Made by a program: the position numbers and the translations under genes. A DNA stretch of 64,000 nucleotides from Chloroflexi bacterium TSY (GTDB lineage Bacteria > Chloroflexota > Anaerolineae > Caldilineales > Caldilineaceae). The notes under the pieces were generated by a model, which ran no database searches, was not told the DNA's origin, and saw only the letters and a program-made list of their open reading frames with translations. Below are positions 47,411-56,478 of the stretch, piece by piece (position 1 is the stretch's first letter; each line of letters opens with the position of its first letter). Location: positions 62,001-126,000 of the forward strand of contig JAHBNG010000021.1 of assembly GCA_019217005.1 (NCBI GenBank). Reading direction: 5' to 3'.

Positions 47411-47481
47411 GATCCACAGATGGACGGGATTGACTGGATTTTCCTCTTTCTAATCCTGTTTATCCTGTCAATCTGTGGATC
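47411..47481. repeat. Long hairpin after the HEAT gene
   Basis: GATCCACAGATGGACGGGAT and ATCCTGTCAATCTGTGGATC (reverse arm) form a stem of about 30 bp with few mismatches, followed by GTTATTTTT. It lies 2 bases past the HEAT stop and may end that transcript, or be a repeat of the same class as 45201-45271. Confidence 0.65.
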
Positions 47482-47626
47482 GTTATTTTTCTGGAATCGC
47501 CTATATGTCCAAGTTTTTGAATTCCGACACCGCTCTCTATGTCTTAAAGCCTCAGGTAAGATGCGTTGCCAATGACGTTTGGATCCTCCTCGGAAGATTC
47601 CTCATCCGTCGTATTGTGAAACCCAA

Positions 47627-47671
47627 GAAAAAAATGTGTAAAGTTTTGGCAGTAGCGGACATTAGTAAAAT
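47627..47671 (+). promoter_or_regulatory. Conserved upstream block of ECF paralog 2
   Basis: GAAAAAAATGTGTAAAG, TTTTGGCAGTAGCGGAC and ATTAGTAAAATAG. It is gap-free with the blocks at 43296 and 52878, and ends about 47 bases before the ATG at 47718, a normal promoter-to-gene distance. Confidence 0.65.
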
Positions 47672-47717
47672 AGTGTATGCTATTGAGCGGTATTCTTATG
47701 GGAAAAAAGGATTCGCA

Positions 47718-48563
47718 ATGGAAGCCACAAACACCGAATTTCTAACCTCATTTGAGACAGTGGTTGCCAACGAACGGACAAACCTCCTGCGCTTCTGCAC
47801 TCACCTCACTGGCTCCTCGCAAGCGGCAGAGGATTTGACTCAGGAGACGCTGTTAACGGCCTGGCGGCGACGCAATACGACGACCAACCTTGATGGCTTA
47901 TCTCATTGGCTCAAAGCAATTGCGCGCAACGTCTGTCGCAACTGGCAAAGGAGCCAAGCGCGTCAGTACAAACATTTGTCGCTCGTTGAGCCACATGCTA
48001 CTCAAAAGCCACATGCCGAGTTCGAGCTGGCAGACGATTTCGATCTGGACATTGAACTCGAGCGGAGTGAGCTTGCAACGCTGTTGGATCGGGCAATGGA
48101 TTTGCTGCCAGAACAAACGCGTGGATTGTTGGTTCAACACTATATCGAAGAACTCCCCCAAGCCGAATTGGCTGCGCGGGCTGGTTTAAGTACCGGCGCA
48201 GTCGGTGTGCTTCTCCATCGTGGAAAGCTGGCACTTCGCAAAGCATTGATCAACGACTTTCGGGAGGATGCTGTGGCGCATGGTTTGGTCATGCCCAGCG
48301 ACGTTGAGTGGGTCGAAACACGGATCTGGTGCATGCGTTGTGGTCAACACAGGCTACAGGGACATTTCGATCATGCCAAAAATTTCCTGCATTTGCGTTG
48401 CTCAAGCTGTTGTGAGCGCTCCGTTTATGCCGGTACAATTACCTATACCCATAGTACTGAACTACAAGGCGTCAAGGCATTTAAACCAGCATTATCACGC
48501 TTGTTGAGTTGGGATTACATGTATGGTTTTGGGGGTGGTTCAAAATTAGGTTTACACTTTTGA
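47718..48563 (+). pseudogene. ECF sigma paralog 2, truncated by MITE-A
   Basis: The ATG at 47718 (AAAGGA before it) gives MEATNTEFLTSFETVVANER. Sigma regions 2 and 4 are complete and closely match paralog 1 (RTNLLRFCTHLTGS, EDLTQETLLTAWRRR). The frame enters MITE-A at 48531 after LLSWDYMYGF and stops at 48561-48563. The first Cys pairs (CMRCG, CSSCC) remain; the second zinc ribbon and the C-terminal domain, about 110 residues, are missing. The sigma part may still work and could be unregulated. The longer frame from 47475 is not used because it crosses the promoter-like block. Confidence 0.88.
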
Positions 48564-48687
48564 TATATAGACAAAAATCTATATGAGACCGTTTTCTCTC
48601 TGAGAACCGGCGAAATCAGAGAATATAAACGTTCTTTCTGTTTCTAAAAGTGTAAACCTATCTATCCAGCTAAAATGAACCACCCCC
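48531..48687. mobile_element. MITE-A copy 2 at a chimeric junction
   Basis: 157 bp, sequence as in copy 1 but inverted. Flanks do not match (TGGTTT left, GACAGA right), unlike the other two copies, and a different truncated gene lies on each side. This points to recombination between two MITE-A copies. Confidence 0.92.
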
Positions 48688-49461
48688 GACAGAGCCGTTG
48701 TAACAGGGTTTGCCTTCCGGGATGAAAGAGACTTCTACTTGTAATCGCAAAGCCAGTCGAATGACTCGGCTCAGTGAGCGGGCAGCGGTGCCCCAACCAG
48801 TAAATTCTTTGCCATTATCGAACTGAACGATGGCTGGGATGCCGAGCTTCATCCAGGCATGAACCAAGAATTCAAGAACCGTATCAGAGGTACGGTTGGT
48901 GACGAACTCGATATAGACAGCCTGATCAAAGATGTCCCGACAGACCAGAAAGTAGTAGCGAGTCTTATCATCTTTGAGATAGCGAGGTCCAACAAAGTCA
49001 ATCTGATGCACCTGATTGCTATCCTGCGCCTGCGGTCCCGGATATTCGGTCCGTGCAATTCGAGGAGCAAGCTGCAAGGGTGGACAGGATAATCCAGCCT
49101 GATTGACAATCCGCTCAATTGTCCGTGCTGATGGTAGAGGCGTGTATCCCAAGTTTTCTAGTTCTGCTCGGATTTGCTCGGCGCCCACCAATCCGTATCG
49201 CGTCTCGGCTGTCGCTCGTTTGGTTAAGCGTTTCCGAATACTGATTATCGCTCGCTCAATATGGGGCGGTGTTCGATTCGTCACTTGCCGAGGAGCACGC
49301 GTCAAATCGTACAATCCTGCAGGTCCTACATCCATGTATCGACGCCACCACTTATGGAACCAACTCTCTGAACGATTTAATGTTTGGCAGATCGCTTCAA
49401 TATTTTCTCCGGCCAGACGCAATCGGATCGCTGCTTGTCTTGCCGATAACTCATCGTGCAT
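48670..49461 (-). pseudogene. IS481-like transposase, 3' end lost at MITE-A
   Basis: 263 codons from 49461 (MHDELSARQAAIRLRLAGEN). HTH region with DLTRAPRQVTNRTPP; integrase core with HQIDFVGPRYL (first Asp) and VQFDNGKEF (second Asp). It stops in MITE-A right after EGKPCYNGSV, where the catalytic Glu (usually NGSVE) would follow. It cannot be active. Native code is 48688-49461. Confidence 0.85.
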
Positions 49462-49782
49462 TTTGTTCTCCTTTCGCTTGCTGGCGGTTTCAGGAAAACA
49501 CTATACGCGACCTTACCAAATTTCTGATGCTTACTATCCTTTTTATGACGCGTCTTTCCGACACAAACCTCCACGATGTTCTGTCGGTCTCTTGCGCTTT
49601 TTACTACACGTTTCGCTGTCGGTTAAAACCTCCACGATGTTCTGTCGGTTAGCACCTATTAGTAACGTCAGACAGACAGATTCTGATGACGTTATTGTAT
49701 CCCACTCACTGATGTAAATCAACCCTCTTTGTAGGTCACCCTATCAGGACGACGAGCATTCACATCATCCTGATTATAGTTA
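49462..49782. other. 5' side of the IS481-like element with direct repeats
   Basis: 321 bases without a gene. AACCTCCACGATGTTCTGTC occurs twice as a direct repeat (about 49567 and 49628), each followed by GGT. These are probably the element's end and a subterminal transposase site; the element boundary is likely near 49650. The remainder to 49782 shows nothing recognisable. Confidence 0.5.
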
Positions 49783-51087
49783 GGCTAAACCAAAAAAATA
49801 AATAATTATACGCGAACGAGAGAATGGAGAGGGGGAATAAGGACAAACCATTTTTCTAAACCAGGTAAACGTTGGAAGCGTTGTTCCAAACGGTCCATCT
49901 CTTTCTGAGTGAGTTTGACGCCGGTCTCATAAAGAGTGGAATTCAGGTGAACGAAGGGTTGTAGTTGGTTAAAGCGAAAAGAACGGGCAAAATTGAGAAC
50001 GGTCTCAAGAGAATCGAGAAGAGAACCGTTCCAGTGTTTTTCAAGATGGCCCCAAACCCGTTCGATGGGGTTGTATTTACTGTGATAAGGAGGGTAGCAG
50101 GCGAGCTGAATAGAGAGACGATAGTGCTCAACAAACTGAGTGAGACGATACATAAACTGAGTCCGACGGGTATGATTTTCGGGACCATTGTCCTGATTGA
50201 TCACGAGGGTCTTGACGTGAGGAAAGTGTTCACGTACGCTTTCCCAAAAATCAATCAGGCAGTCGACAATACAGTCACTCGTCACTTTCGACTGAGTCAA
50301 GTAAAGAAAGAGTTCCTTGGTTGAAGGGAGGTAAATGCCAAAAGGAGTGACTTTCTCGGTCTTCTTATCTTGAAAGTCATGATCGAGCGCTTTGACAACC
50401 ACTCGACTTATCCCTTCTCTCGAGAAACGGTCAAGTAAAATCGTCGCTTTGGCATCCCAAGAGAGGCGCAGAACCGTCTCGTCTGCATCCGCTTCTTGAT
50501 TGATCTGATGAATTCTATCAAAGATCGCATCGGTCTCTGGGATCTTTTTCACTGGTTGACTTTTTTTGACCCGGTTTGAGCCATAGCCTAACTCATTGAG
50601 CTTCAAGCGGATGGCCTCTTCGCCAGGCAATTCCTCATCTGTGTATCCTTTCTGCTCGATGAGCTGGGTACGCATTTCGGCGGCGGTTAGTCGAGTGTAC
50701 AATTGGGGGGTTCGAAAGGTGGGATCGGTCTGGCTGAATTGATCGGCGATTTCAACCATATCGGCCAGTAAAGTGGGGATATGGTCTTCGGCTTTTTTGC
50801 GACCACGTCGGTGGCTTTGGTCGACATAACAGAAGCCGCCTTCTAGTTCTTCCAGGGCTTTGGCTATCGTCGCCCGATTCCAGCCCAACTCTCGTTCTGC
50901 TTTCGTCGGACTCCCTTCGCATATCGTTTTGACCGTTTGGGCCATGAAGTGCCTTCTTTCGTATCCACTTAACATGGCCTTCGTCTCTTTCAAGACTTCA
51001 ACCATTTCTGGCGAGATTGTCATTTTTGCTCCTTTTGGAGAGCTAGTTTAACACCTTCTCGCGTATATTTTATTTTTTGGATTGGCC
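49783..51087 (-). mobile_element. ISAzo13-family element, copy 2 (intact)
   Basis: About 1305 bp with the same ends as copy 1. The left flank is TTA; the right flank is TTTAA, so the 3-bp duplication is not exact. ISa copy 5 inserted 5 bases beyond its right end. Confidence 0.9.
49806..51023 (-). CDS. ISAzo13-family transposase (405 aa)
   Basis: Intact 405-residue protein. N-terminal HTH region (KAERELGWNRATIAKALEEL), then the DDE domain: SRVVVKALDHDF, LVINQDNGPENHTRRTQFMY (acidic centre), CYPPYHSKYNPIERVWGHLE (final Glu). This is the Rhodopirellula-type/ISAzo13 transposase pattern. It is the likely source of enzyme for copy 1 and perhaps for the MITE-G elements with similar ends. Confidence 0.9.
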   Translation of the reverse strand: MTISPEMVEVLKETKAMLSGYERRHFMAQTVKTICEGSPTKAERELGWNRATIAKALEELEGGFCYVDQSHRRGRKKAEDHIPTLLADMVEIADQFSQTDPTFRTPQLYTRLTAAEMRTQLIEQKGYTDEELPGEEAIRLKLNELGYGSNRVKKSQPVKKIPETDAIFDRIHQINQEADADETVLRLSWDAKATILLDRFSREGISRVVVKALDHDFQDKKTEKVTPFGIYLPSTKELFLYLTQSKVTSDCIVDCLIDFWESVREHFPHVKTLVINQDNGPENHTRRTQFMYRLTQFVEHYRLSIQLACYPPYHSKYNPIERVWGHLEKHWNGSLLDSLETVLNFARSFRFNQLQPFVHLNSTLYETGVKLTQKEMDRLEQRFQRLPGLEKWFVLIPPLHSLVRV

Positions 51088-51104
51088 TTTAACTTTACTT
51101 TCTG

Positions 51105-51261
51105 GGGGGTGGTTCAAAATTAGGTTTACACTTTTGATATATAGACAAAAATCTATATGAGACCGTTTTCTCTCTGAGAACCGGCGAAATCAGAGAATAT
51201 AAACGTTCTTTCTGTTTCTAAAAGTGTAAACCTATCTATCCAGCTAAAATGAACCACCCCC
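51105..51261. mobile_element. MITE-A copy 3 (157 bp)
   Basis: Inserted in the terminal repeat of ISa copy 5 with the 6-bp duplication TTTCTG (51099-51104 and 51262-51267). Same orientation as copy 2. It shows that MITE-A moved after ISa copy 5 arrived. Confidence 0.93.
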
Positions 51262-51354
51262 TTTCTGGTAAAAGAAAAGAGATGAGGTGAGAAATGTGAC
51301 AAAAAGCGGTTAGCAGTTCATCCTAAAGGTAGAGAACCCAAAAAGGAGGAAGGA

Positions 51355-52643
51355 ATGCTAACCGCGCCAGAAATAACTATAGCAGTACTGATGAATGTAT
51401 TGCAAGTAACGCCGATGGGAACAAACGTAAATGTAATGCGTCTGATGTGGGCAATGCTGAATGGGTCGTTTCTGAAAAGTCGAGGAGCAATCCATAGCGC
51501 ATTGAAAGAAAGCGGGTTTGAAGATGAGGAGCTCCGGCGAAGCTGGTGGAGCTTTCGATATGGATCATGGGATATCACAAGTCTGCTGGGGTCGTGGCAA
51601 GAAGAAGTGGAAAGGGAATGGGAGGCAAAAAAGTTAGAAGGGTACCGAGTGAAAAGCATAGATATCACAGGGTTCTGGCGACCGAAGCTGCAAGGGAAAG
51701 TGAACCGACTCTATAACTCAACGGCTCGTCGGCATTGCCCGCTCATCTTTGGAGTGATGATAAGCTCGGGGGAGATAGGCGGGAAGCGAGTGCCACTGCT
51801 CAAGGCAATCATGAGATGCACGGTTGGAACAAAGGAAAGTGAGTTTCGGAAAAAGCTGCTGACAGAGACGAAGAAATCACTGGAGTCAGACGAAGTGGCG
51901 GTGGTCGATGCCGGGTTTACAATCAGAGAAATGCTAGAAAGCGGCATCGACCGATTTGTCCTGCGGGAAGCCATTAACTGCACAGTGCGCCGCAATGAGT
52001 TCCCCAAACGCAAAGAAAAAAGGCAGACCACCTGAATATGGTGATATTGTGCGTCCGCTCTCTCGCAGCTATAAGGGAAAGCGACTCGAGGCTACAACTC
52101 CGGACTCGTCTGGTCGCTTTCTCTATAGTGGTCGCCTGATTTGCTATCAAGCATGGCACAATCTCGTCCCCAGAACAACCAAGGTGGATACAGCCAACCG
52201 TACCTACTCGATTTACGTCATTCAGGATCCGGCCTACAACACACCTTTGGTTTTGGCGACCGTTATGACTTTGCAGCCTGAAACCATTTATCTTGTCTAC
52301 CTGGAACGCTGGCCTGTTGAACCTCCCCCCCTTGGCTTCCAAGCAGATGATTGGCTTACATCGTCAATTTGTTCATGCCGATGAGGCTTGTTTCCGCTTA
52401 CCTGAACTGGGGCTGCTGGCTGGCAATCTTCTTTCCCATTTAGCCGCTTCTCTTCCTCCCATACCGACTGGCTACTGGGATCGAGAGCCTCAATCCACTC
52501 CCGGCAGGCTGCGCCGTGTTCTCTCGAGTGCTCTTTTTCCAACTCCTGACCAACTCGACCCTGACTTTCGGAAAAAGGCCTCGGTTTCACACCATTTCCC
52601 TAAAGGCGTTCTCGCTCATCGCCGCCTCAATGCCGCTGCTTAA
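51355..52643 (+). pseudogene. ISa transposase with several small indels
   Basis: Compared with 23559-24854 it lacks 6 bases near 51610, loses 3 bases in two places near 51731 (RRHCPLIFG for RRALPALIFG), gains an A in a run near 52020 and a C in a run near 52330. The last two shift the frame. Fragments of the frame continue to 52643. Confidence 0.88.
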
Positions 52644-52877
52644 ACTAGCCGAGCACTATTTTTACATTTTATCCCGTTTTTTCAGGGTGGATTCTTTTTT
52701 CCGCCCCTTTCGGTTTGCCCTTTGTCACTCAAGCCTTTACCAGAAAGTAAAGTTTAACAAAATAAACGGATGGAGCCGCGGCCCGTCCTTATGCCACTTG
52801 TCAAGTAAAACTCGGTAATGATAAAATCTCGTAGATTAGCCAGATTGCGGTTGGAAAATACCGATCACAAATTCGTT

Positions 52878-52922
52878 GAAAAAAACGCGTCAACTCTTGC
52901 GACGAGCGGACATTACTAAGTA
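52878..52922 (+). promoter_or_regulatory. Conserved upstream block of ECF paralog 3
   Basis: GAAAAAAACGCGTCAAC, TCTTGCGACGAGCGGAC and ATTACTAAGTAG, the most divergent of the three aligned blocks. It ends about 39 bases before the ATG at 52961. Confidence 0.6.
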
Positions 52923-52960
52923 GAGGAATGTTTTCAAGTTGCACAGGAGAACCGATTCAG

Positions 52961-54133
52961 ATGAATAGACAGCAGACTGACCAAGAGATCAAAACTGTCA
53001 TCTTATCCGCAATCTCATCCGAGGGTGAACGCAATCGACTCGTGCGACTCTGTGCACGGTTAACGGGGGATCCATCTGTCGCCGAGGATTTGACCCAAGA
53101 GACTTTGATCACTGCATGGCGCCATTGCGAGCAAGTTACGAATCCTGCCGGCATCTCCGCATGGTTGGCAACGATTGCGCACAACCACTGTCGCAATTGG
53201 ATCCGCAGCCGGAGTCGTCAGCAAAAATACATCGTTGCGGGTGCCGATCTTGATTCATCTGCTGCCATCAACACCATTGAAGCCTGTGAAGATTTCGATC
53301 TGGATGTAGAGTTGGAACGCGAAGAGATCGTCGCTCTTTTGGATCGGGCTATCGTTCACTTGCCAAAAGAGACCCAAACCCTGTTGGTCGACCACTATAT
53401 CGAAGAGATTCCTCAATTAGAACTTGCAGCGCAGTTGGGCATTCAGTCCAGCGCAATTGCGAGCCGCCTGAATCGGGGCAAAACGGCACTACGTCGTCTG
53501 CTGGTCACTGAGTTTAGCGACGATGCCCTGGCCCTTGGACTGATCTCATCTGACAACGTGGGTTGGCAGAGCACCCGCATATGGTGTACCAATTGTGGTC
53601 AGAAGAAGATGCGCGGCAAATTTGCGAGTGAAGGTGATGGACAGTTGATTTTGCAATGCGATTGTGGCGCAAATTTCGGAGTAAGTGGCCCTTCTGGACT
53701 TCTCGAGGGTGTTCGTGGTTTTCGTCCTGCCCTGAATCGATCAAGGCAATGGCGGCACACTTTTTTCCAGGCTGGTTTGCGCACGGGTGAAGTTGATTGT
53801 CCATGTTGTACAAAGACGGTCAAGCTGCATTTGAATGTCCACACCCCCGTCCCTGCCTTTTTTGGGCCGCGCCCCGCGGACGAACAGTGCGTTTGGGCTC
53901 ATTGTACGGCTTGCGGTTGGCATCATCACAGCGATCTGGGGGGTCTATCCGGTGCTTATCCGGAATGGCTCCATTTTTGGCGACAACATCCCCGCATGAA
54001 TTCACTTCCCATCCAACAAATCGAATATCAGGGCGCGCCTGCGTCATTGGTAAGCGTTAGATCACATAATGATGACGCCCAACTTGATTTGATTTTCCAC
54101 GCAAAGACGTTTGTACGTCTTAATTCCTCGTAG
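52961..54133 (+). CDS. ECF sigma factor with zinc-ribbon-like C-terminal extension, paralog 3
   Basis: 390 residues from the ATG at 52961 (MNRQQTDQEIKTVILSAI); a start at 52928 would lie almost on the promoter-like block. Sigma region 2 (LVRLCARLTGDPSVAEDLTQ, AWLATIAHNHCRNWIRSR) and region 4 (LDRAIVHLPKETQTLLVDHY, LAAQLGIQSSAIASRLNRG) are complete. The extension has CTNCG, CDCG, CPCC and CTACG pairs, and ends LIFHAKTFVRLN. It is clearly related to paralogs 1 and 2 but more distant. A small ORF and an ABC exporter follow on the same strand after a 322-base gap. Confidence 0.9.
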   Translation: MNRQQTDQEIKTVILSAISSEGERNRLVRLCARLTGDPSVAEDLTQETLITAWRHCEQVTNPAGISAWLATIAHNHCRNWIRSRSRQQKYIVAGADLDSSAAINTIEACEDFDLDVELEREEIVALLDRAIVHLPKETQTLLVDHYIEEIPQLELAAQLGIQSSAIASRLNRGKTALRRLLVTEFSDDALALGLISSDNVGWQSTRIWCTNCGQKKMRGKFASEGDGQLILQCDCGANFGVSGPSGLLEGVRGFRPALNRSRQWRHTFFQAGLRTGEVDCPCCTKTVKLHLNVHTPVPAFFGPRPADEQCVWAHCTACGWHHHSDLGGLSGAYPEWLHFWRQHPRMNSLPIQQIEYQGAPASLVSVRSHNDDAQLDLIFHAKTFVRLNSS

Positions 54134-54455
54134 ATTTCCTGTTGAGTTCTCAGGCAACTCAAAAAAATAATGCTCATTTGCGCTTGGTTATAGCTACGTA
54201 ACATCCACGCTGCAAAATTGGGTTAGTTAGTCTTGTAATTTAGCAAACAGAAAATCAGTAGAATCCTAGAAGATACAATCTTCTATCGTTCACTCATTTA
54301 CCTTCTTATACTCAATTTTTTCTGATTTATTTTTGTACACAGAACAAAATCAAGCTCTCAAGGTATTTCATGTTCCATCCGTGGCTGATTTTTGAATCAG
54401 CATCATAGATAAACCTATCTAAGCAACCACAGGAAACATAAGGAGAAACTCAACT
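54134..54455. other. AT-rich intergenic, no gene seen
   Basis: 322 bases. Only the ribosome site AGGAG (54441-54445) for the small gene is clear. The promoter of the small gene-ABC exporter group should be here, but I cannot point to one, and the ECF block motif is not repeated. Confidence 0.5.
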
Positions 54456-54671
54456 ATGAACATTCACTCATCAATTGATGCCAAGCAAGAATACGCAGAC
54501 CATTATGCACGGATACATAAAGAATACGATGACGCGCAGTTTACATGGGAGCAGATAACTCTGTGTACCCAGGAAGCCGTTCATTGGTTCAATGTGCAGG
54601 TGATTAATAGGGTGAAACGACATCTCCTGCAAGAACAGGAAGTGATCAAAACCGAAGTGCGGCTATCTTGA
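54456..54671 (+). CDS. Small hypothetical protein (71 aa)
   Basis: 71 residues with AAGGAG at ideal spacing. Hydrophilic and probably helical (EYADHYARIHKEYDDAQFTW, VINRVKRHLLQEQEVIK), rich in His, Gln and Glu; one Cys; no signal peptide and no double-Gly leader. It lies 40 bases before the ABC exporter pair on the same strand. It could be a regulator or a substrate precursor of the exporter; neither is shown by the sequence. Confidence 0.65.
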   Translation: MNIHSSIDAKQEYADHYARIHKEYDDAQFTWEQITLCTQEAVHWFNVQVINRVKRHLLQEQEVIKTEVRLS

Positions 54672-54711
54672 AATCAAGGTTCATCTGAGAAAAAGGAGAT
54701 GATGATCGAAC

Positions 54712-56478
54712 ATGAATCAATCTTTCACTGTACAACCTCTTGACTATCGACATCTGTTTACCAAATACATGGGCCCCCTTCGGTGGCAGGTGATGGGATT
54801 GGCTGTTGTGTTATGCATTGGCATCGGACTTGACCTGCTTGGTCCGCACATCATGCGCAATTTTATCGATGGCGCGCAAAGCAATGTCGGAACGATTGCG
54901 CTTCTCCAGCTTGCATCGATTTTTCTCGGTGCGACGCTGCTCAATCAGCTCATGTCTATCATCGAAGCCTATTTGACAACCGACGTGAGCTTCAAGGCGA
55001 CAAATCGCCTACGATCTGATCTCACGCAGCACAGTTTGTCTCTGGACCTCAACTTTCATCACGCACATACACCGGGAGAGCTAATCGAACGCGTGGACGG
55101 CGATGTCGTCTTCTTGAGCAATTTCTTTTCGCGTTTTGTCTTGCAAATCATCAGCAGCGTCTTGCTCCTGGCCGGCATTCTCGTCATGCTCTTTCGTGTG
55201 AATGGTCAAATTGGGGCAGCCATCACAATCTATGTCGTGCTTGTCTTTGCTTTGTTTTCGCGGCTATTACAGGTGAGTGTGCCCTATTGGGGGCAGATTC
55301 GAGATGCTTTTGGTCGCTTTTCGGGGTTCTTGGAAGAACGGCTCTCGGGCACAGAAGATCTGCGTGCCAACGGTGCCATCCCATATACCATGCGACGCTT
55401 TTATGAACATGGTCGAGAGCTCTTCTTCGGTTTTATGAAGGCATTTATGATTGTCTCGTCTATTTCGAGTTCCAATCTCGTTTTCTTTGCCGTAGGCACC
55501 GTACTTTCTCTCGGTATGGGGATATATTTCTACAGCCAAGGGCAAATCACTCTCGGCACAGTCTTTCTGATTTTTAGCTACACGGAGCTGTTGAGTCGCC
55601 CCATCGAACAGATATTGGATCAGGTGGGCGATTTGCAGCAGGCGGGCGGCAGCATTGTCCGCATTCAAAAATTGCTGAGTATACCGGCGACAATCGTGGA
55701 TGGACCTGGCGCTGAATTGCCCCATCAAGCGCCAAAAATCGAGTTCGACGAGGTTTCATTTACCTATAGCGAGGAGCGTGGAGCAGCAAATGTCTTGACG
55801 AACATCTCCTTTATGATTGAACCGGGAGCGACTCTGGGGATACTTGGTCGTACTGGGAGTGGAAAGACCACCATCGCAAGGTTGTTGGCTCGCCTCTGGG
55901 AGCCAACAGCGGGCGAAATCCGCTTGGGAGGCATTCCTGTGCAACAGGCAACGTTGGCCGAGTTAGGCGATTACCTTTCGTTTGTGACCCAAGACGTGCA
56001 TCTCTTTCATGCCTCTCTTCGTCACAATCTGACCCTCTTTAATCCTACGATCTCTGATCAACGGATCTTGCAGGCACTTGATGAACTGGGGCTACGATCA
56101 TGGTACAACTCGCTGCCCGCAGGTTTAGACACGGTTCTTACTGCGGGTGATGATGGTCTCTCGGCAGGTGAATCCCAGTTGCTGGCTGTCACGCGTGTCT
56201 TTTTGAAAGATCCCAAAGTGGTCATTCTGGACGAGCCTACATCTCGACTGGACCCAATGACAGAACAGCGACTTGGACGGGCCATTGCGCATCTAGTGGC
56301 CGGCCGTACGGGCATCATCATTGCGCATCGCCTCACCACCGTTCAGGTGGCCGGCGACATTCTCATTTTAGAGGATGGTCGCATCGTGGAACAAGGGAAT
56401 CGCGATGAATTGATGCACAATCCAAATTCCAGATTTGCCCAACTATACCGCACAAGCCAGGAAGGAGCCGTCGCATGA
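54712..56478 (+). CDS. ABC exporter half-transporter, subunit 1
   Basis: 588 residues: six membrane segments (residues 25-310), then the ATPase domain (340-588). Walker A GRTGSGKTT, Q-loop FVTQDVHLF, signature LSAGESQ (non-canonical for LSGGQ), Walker B VVILDEPTSRLDP with the catalytic Glu, and H-loop IIIAHRL. AAAAAGGAGATGATGATCGAAC precedes the start. The stop overlaps the next gene's ATG by four bases (ATGA), so the two form one heterodimer. The exporter substrate is unknown. Confidence 0.92.
   Translation: MNQSFTVQPLDYRHLFTKYMGPLRWQVMGLAVVLCIGIGLDLLGPHIMRNFIDGAQSNVGTIALLQLASIFLGATLLNQLMSIIEAYLTTDVSFKATNRLRSDLTQHSLSLDLNFHHAHTPGELIERVDGDVVFLSNFFSRFVLQIISSVLLLAGILVMLFRVNGQIGAAITIYVVLVFALFSRLLQVSVPYWGQIRDAFGRFSGFLEERLSGTEDLRANGAIPYTMRRFYEHGRELFFGFMKAFMIVSSISSSNLVFFAVGTVLSLGMGIYFYSQGQITLGTVFLIFSYTELLSRPIEQILDQVGDLQQAGGSIVRIQKLLSIPATIVDGPGAELPHQAPKIEFDEVSFTYSEERGAANVLTNISFMIEPGATLGILGRTGSGKTTIARLLARLWEPTAGEIRLGGIPVQQATLAELGDYLSFVTQDVHLFHASLRHNLTLFNPTISDQRILQALDELGLRSWYNSLPAGLDTVLTAGDDGLSAGESQLLAVTRVFLKDPKVVILDEPTSRLDPMTEQRLGRAIAHLVAGRTGIIIAHRLTTVQVAGDILILEDGRIVEQGNRDELMHNPNSRFAQLYRTSQEGAVA

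Larger units (their letters stand above)
51093..52752 (+). mobile_element. ISa copy 5, interrupted by MITE-A copy 3
   Basis: The 17-bp end is split: CTTTACTTTCTG at 51093-51104, then MITE-A, then TTTCTGGTAAA. The right end closes at 52752. The 5-bp duplication TTTAA (51088-51092, 52753-52757) is intact, so ISa came first and MITE-A later. Confidence 0.92.

Noticed and set aside
47475..47717. Longer start (GTG at 47475) for the second ECF gene
   Set aside because: The extra 81 codons run across the conserved promoter-like block and have no counterpart in the paralogs.
49965..50324. 119-codon plus-strand frame within the ISAzo13 element (also at 8719)
   Set aside because: Antisense to the transposase catalytic domain; preserved only because the transposase is.
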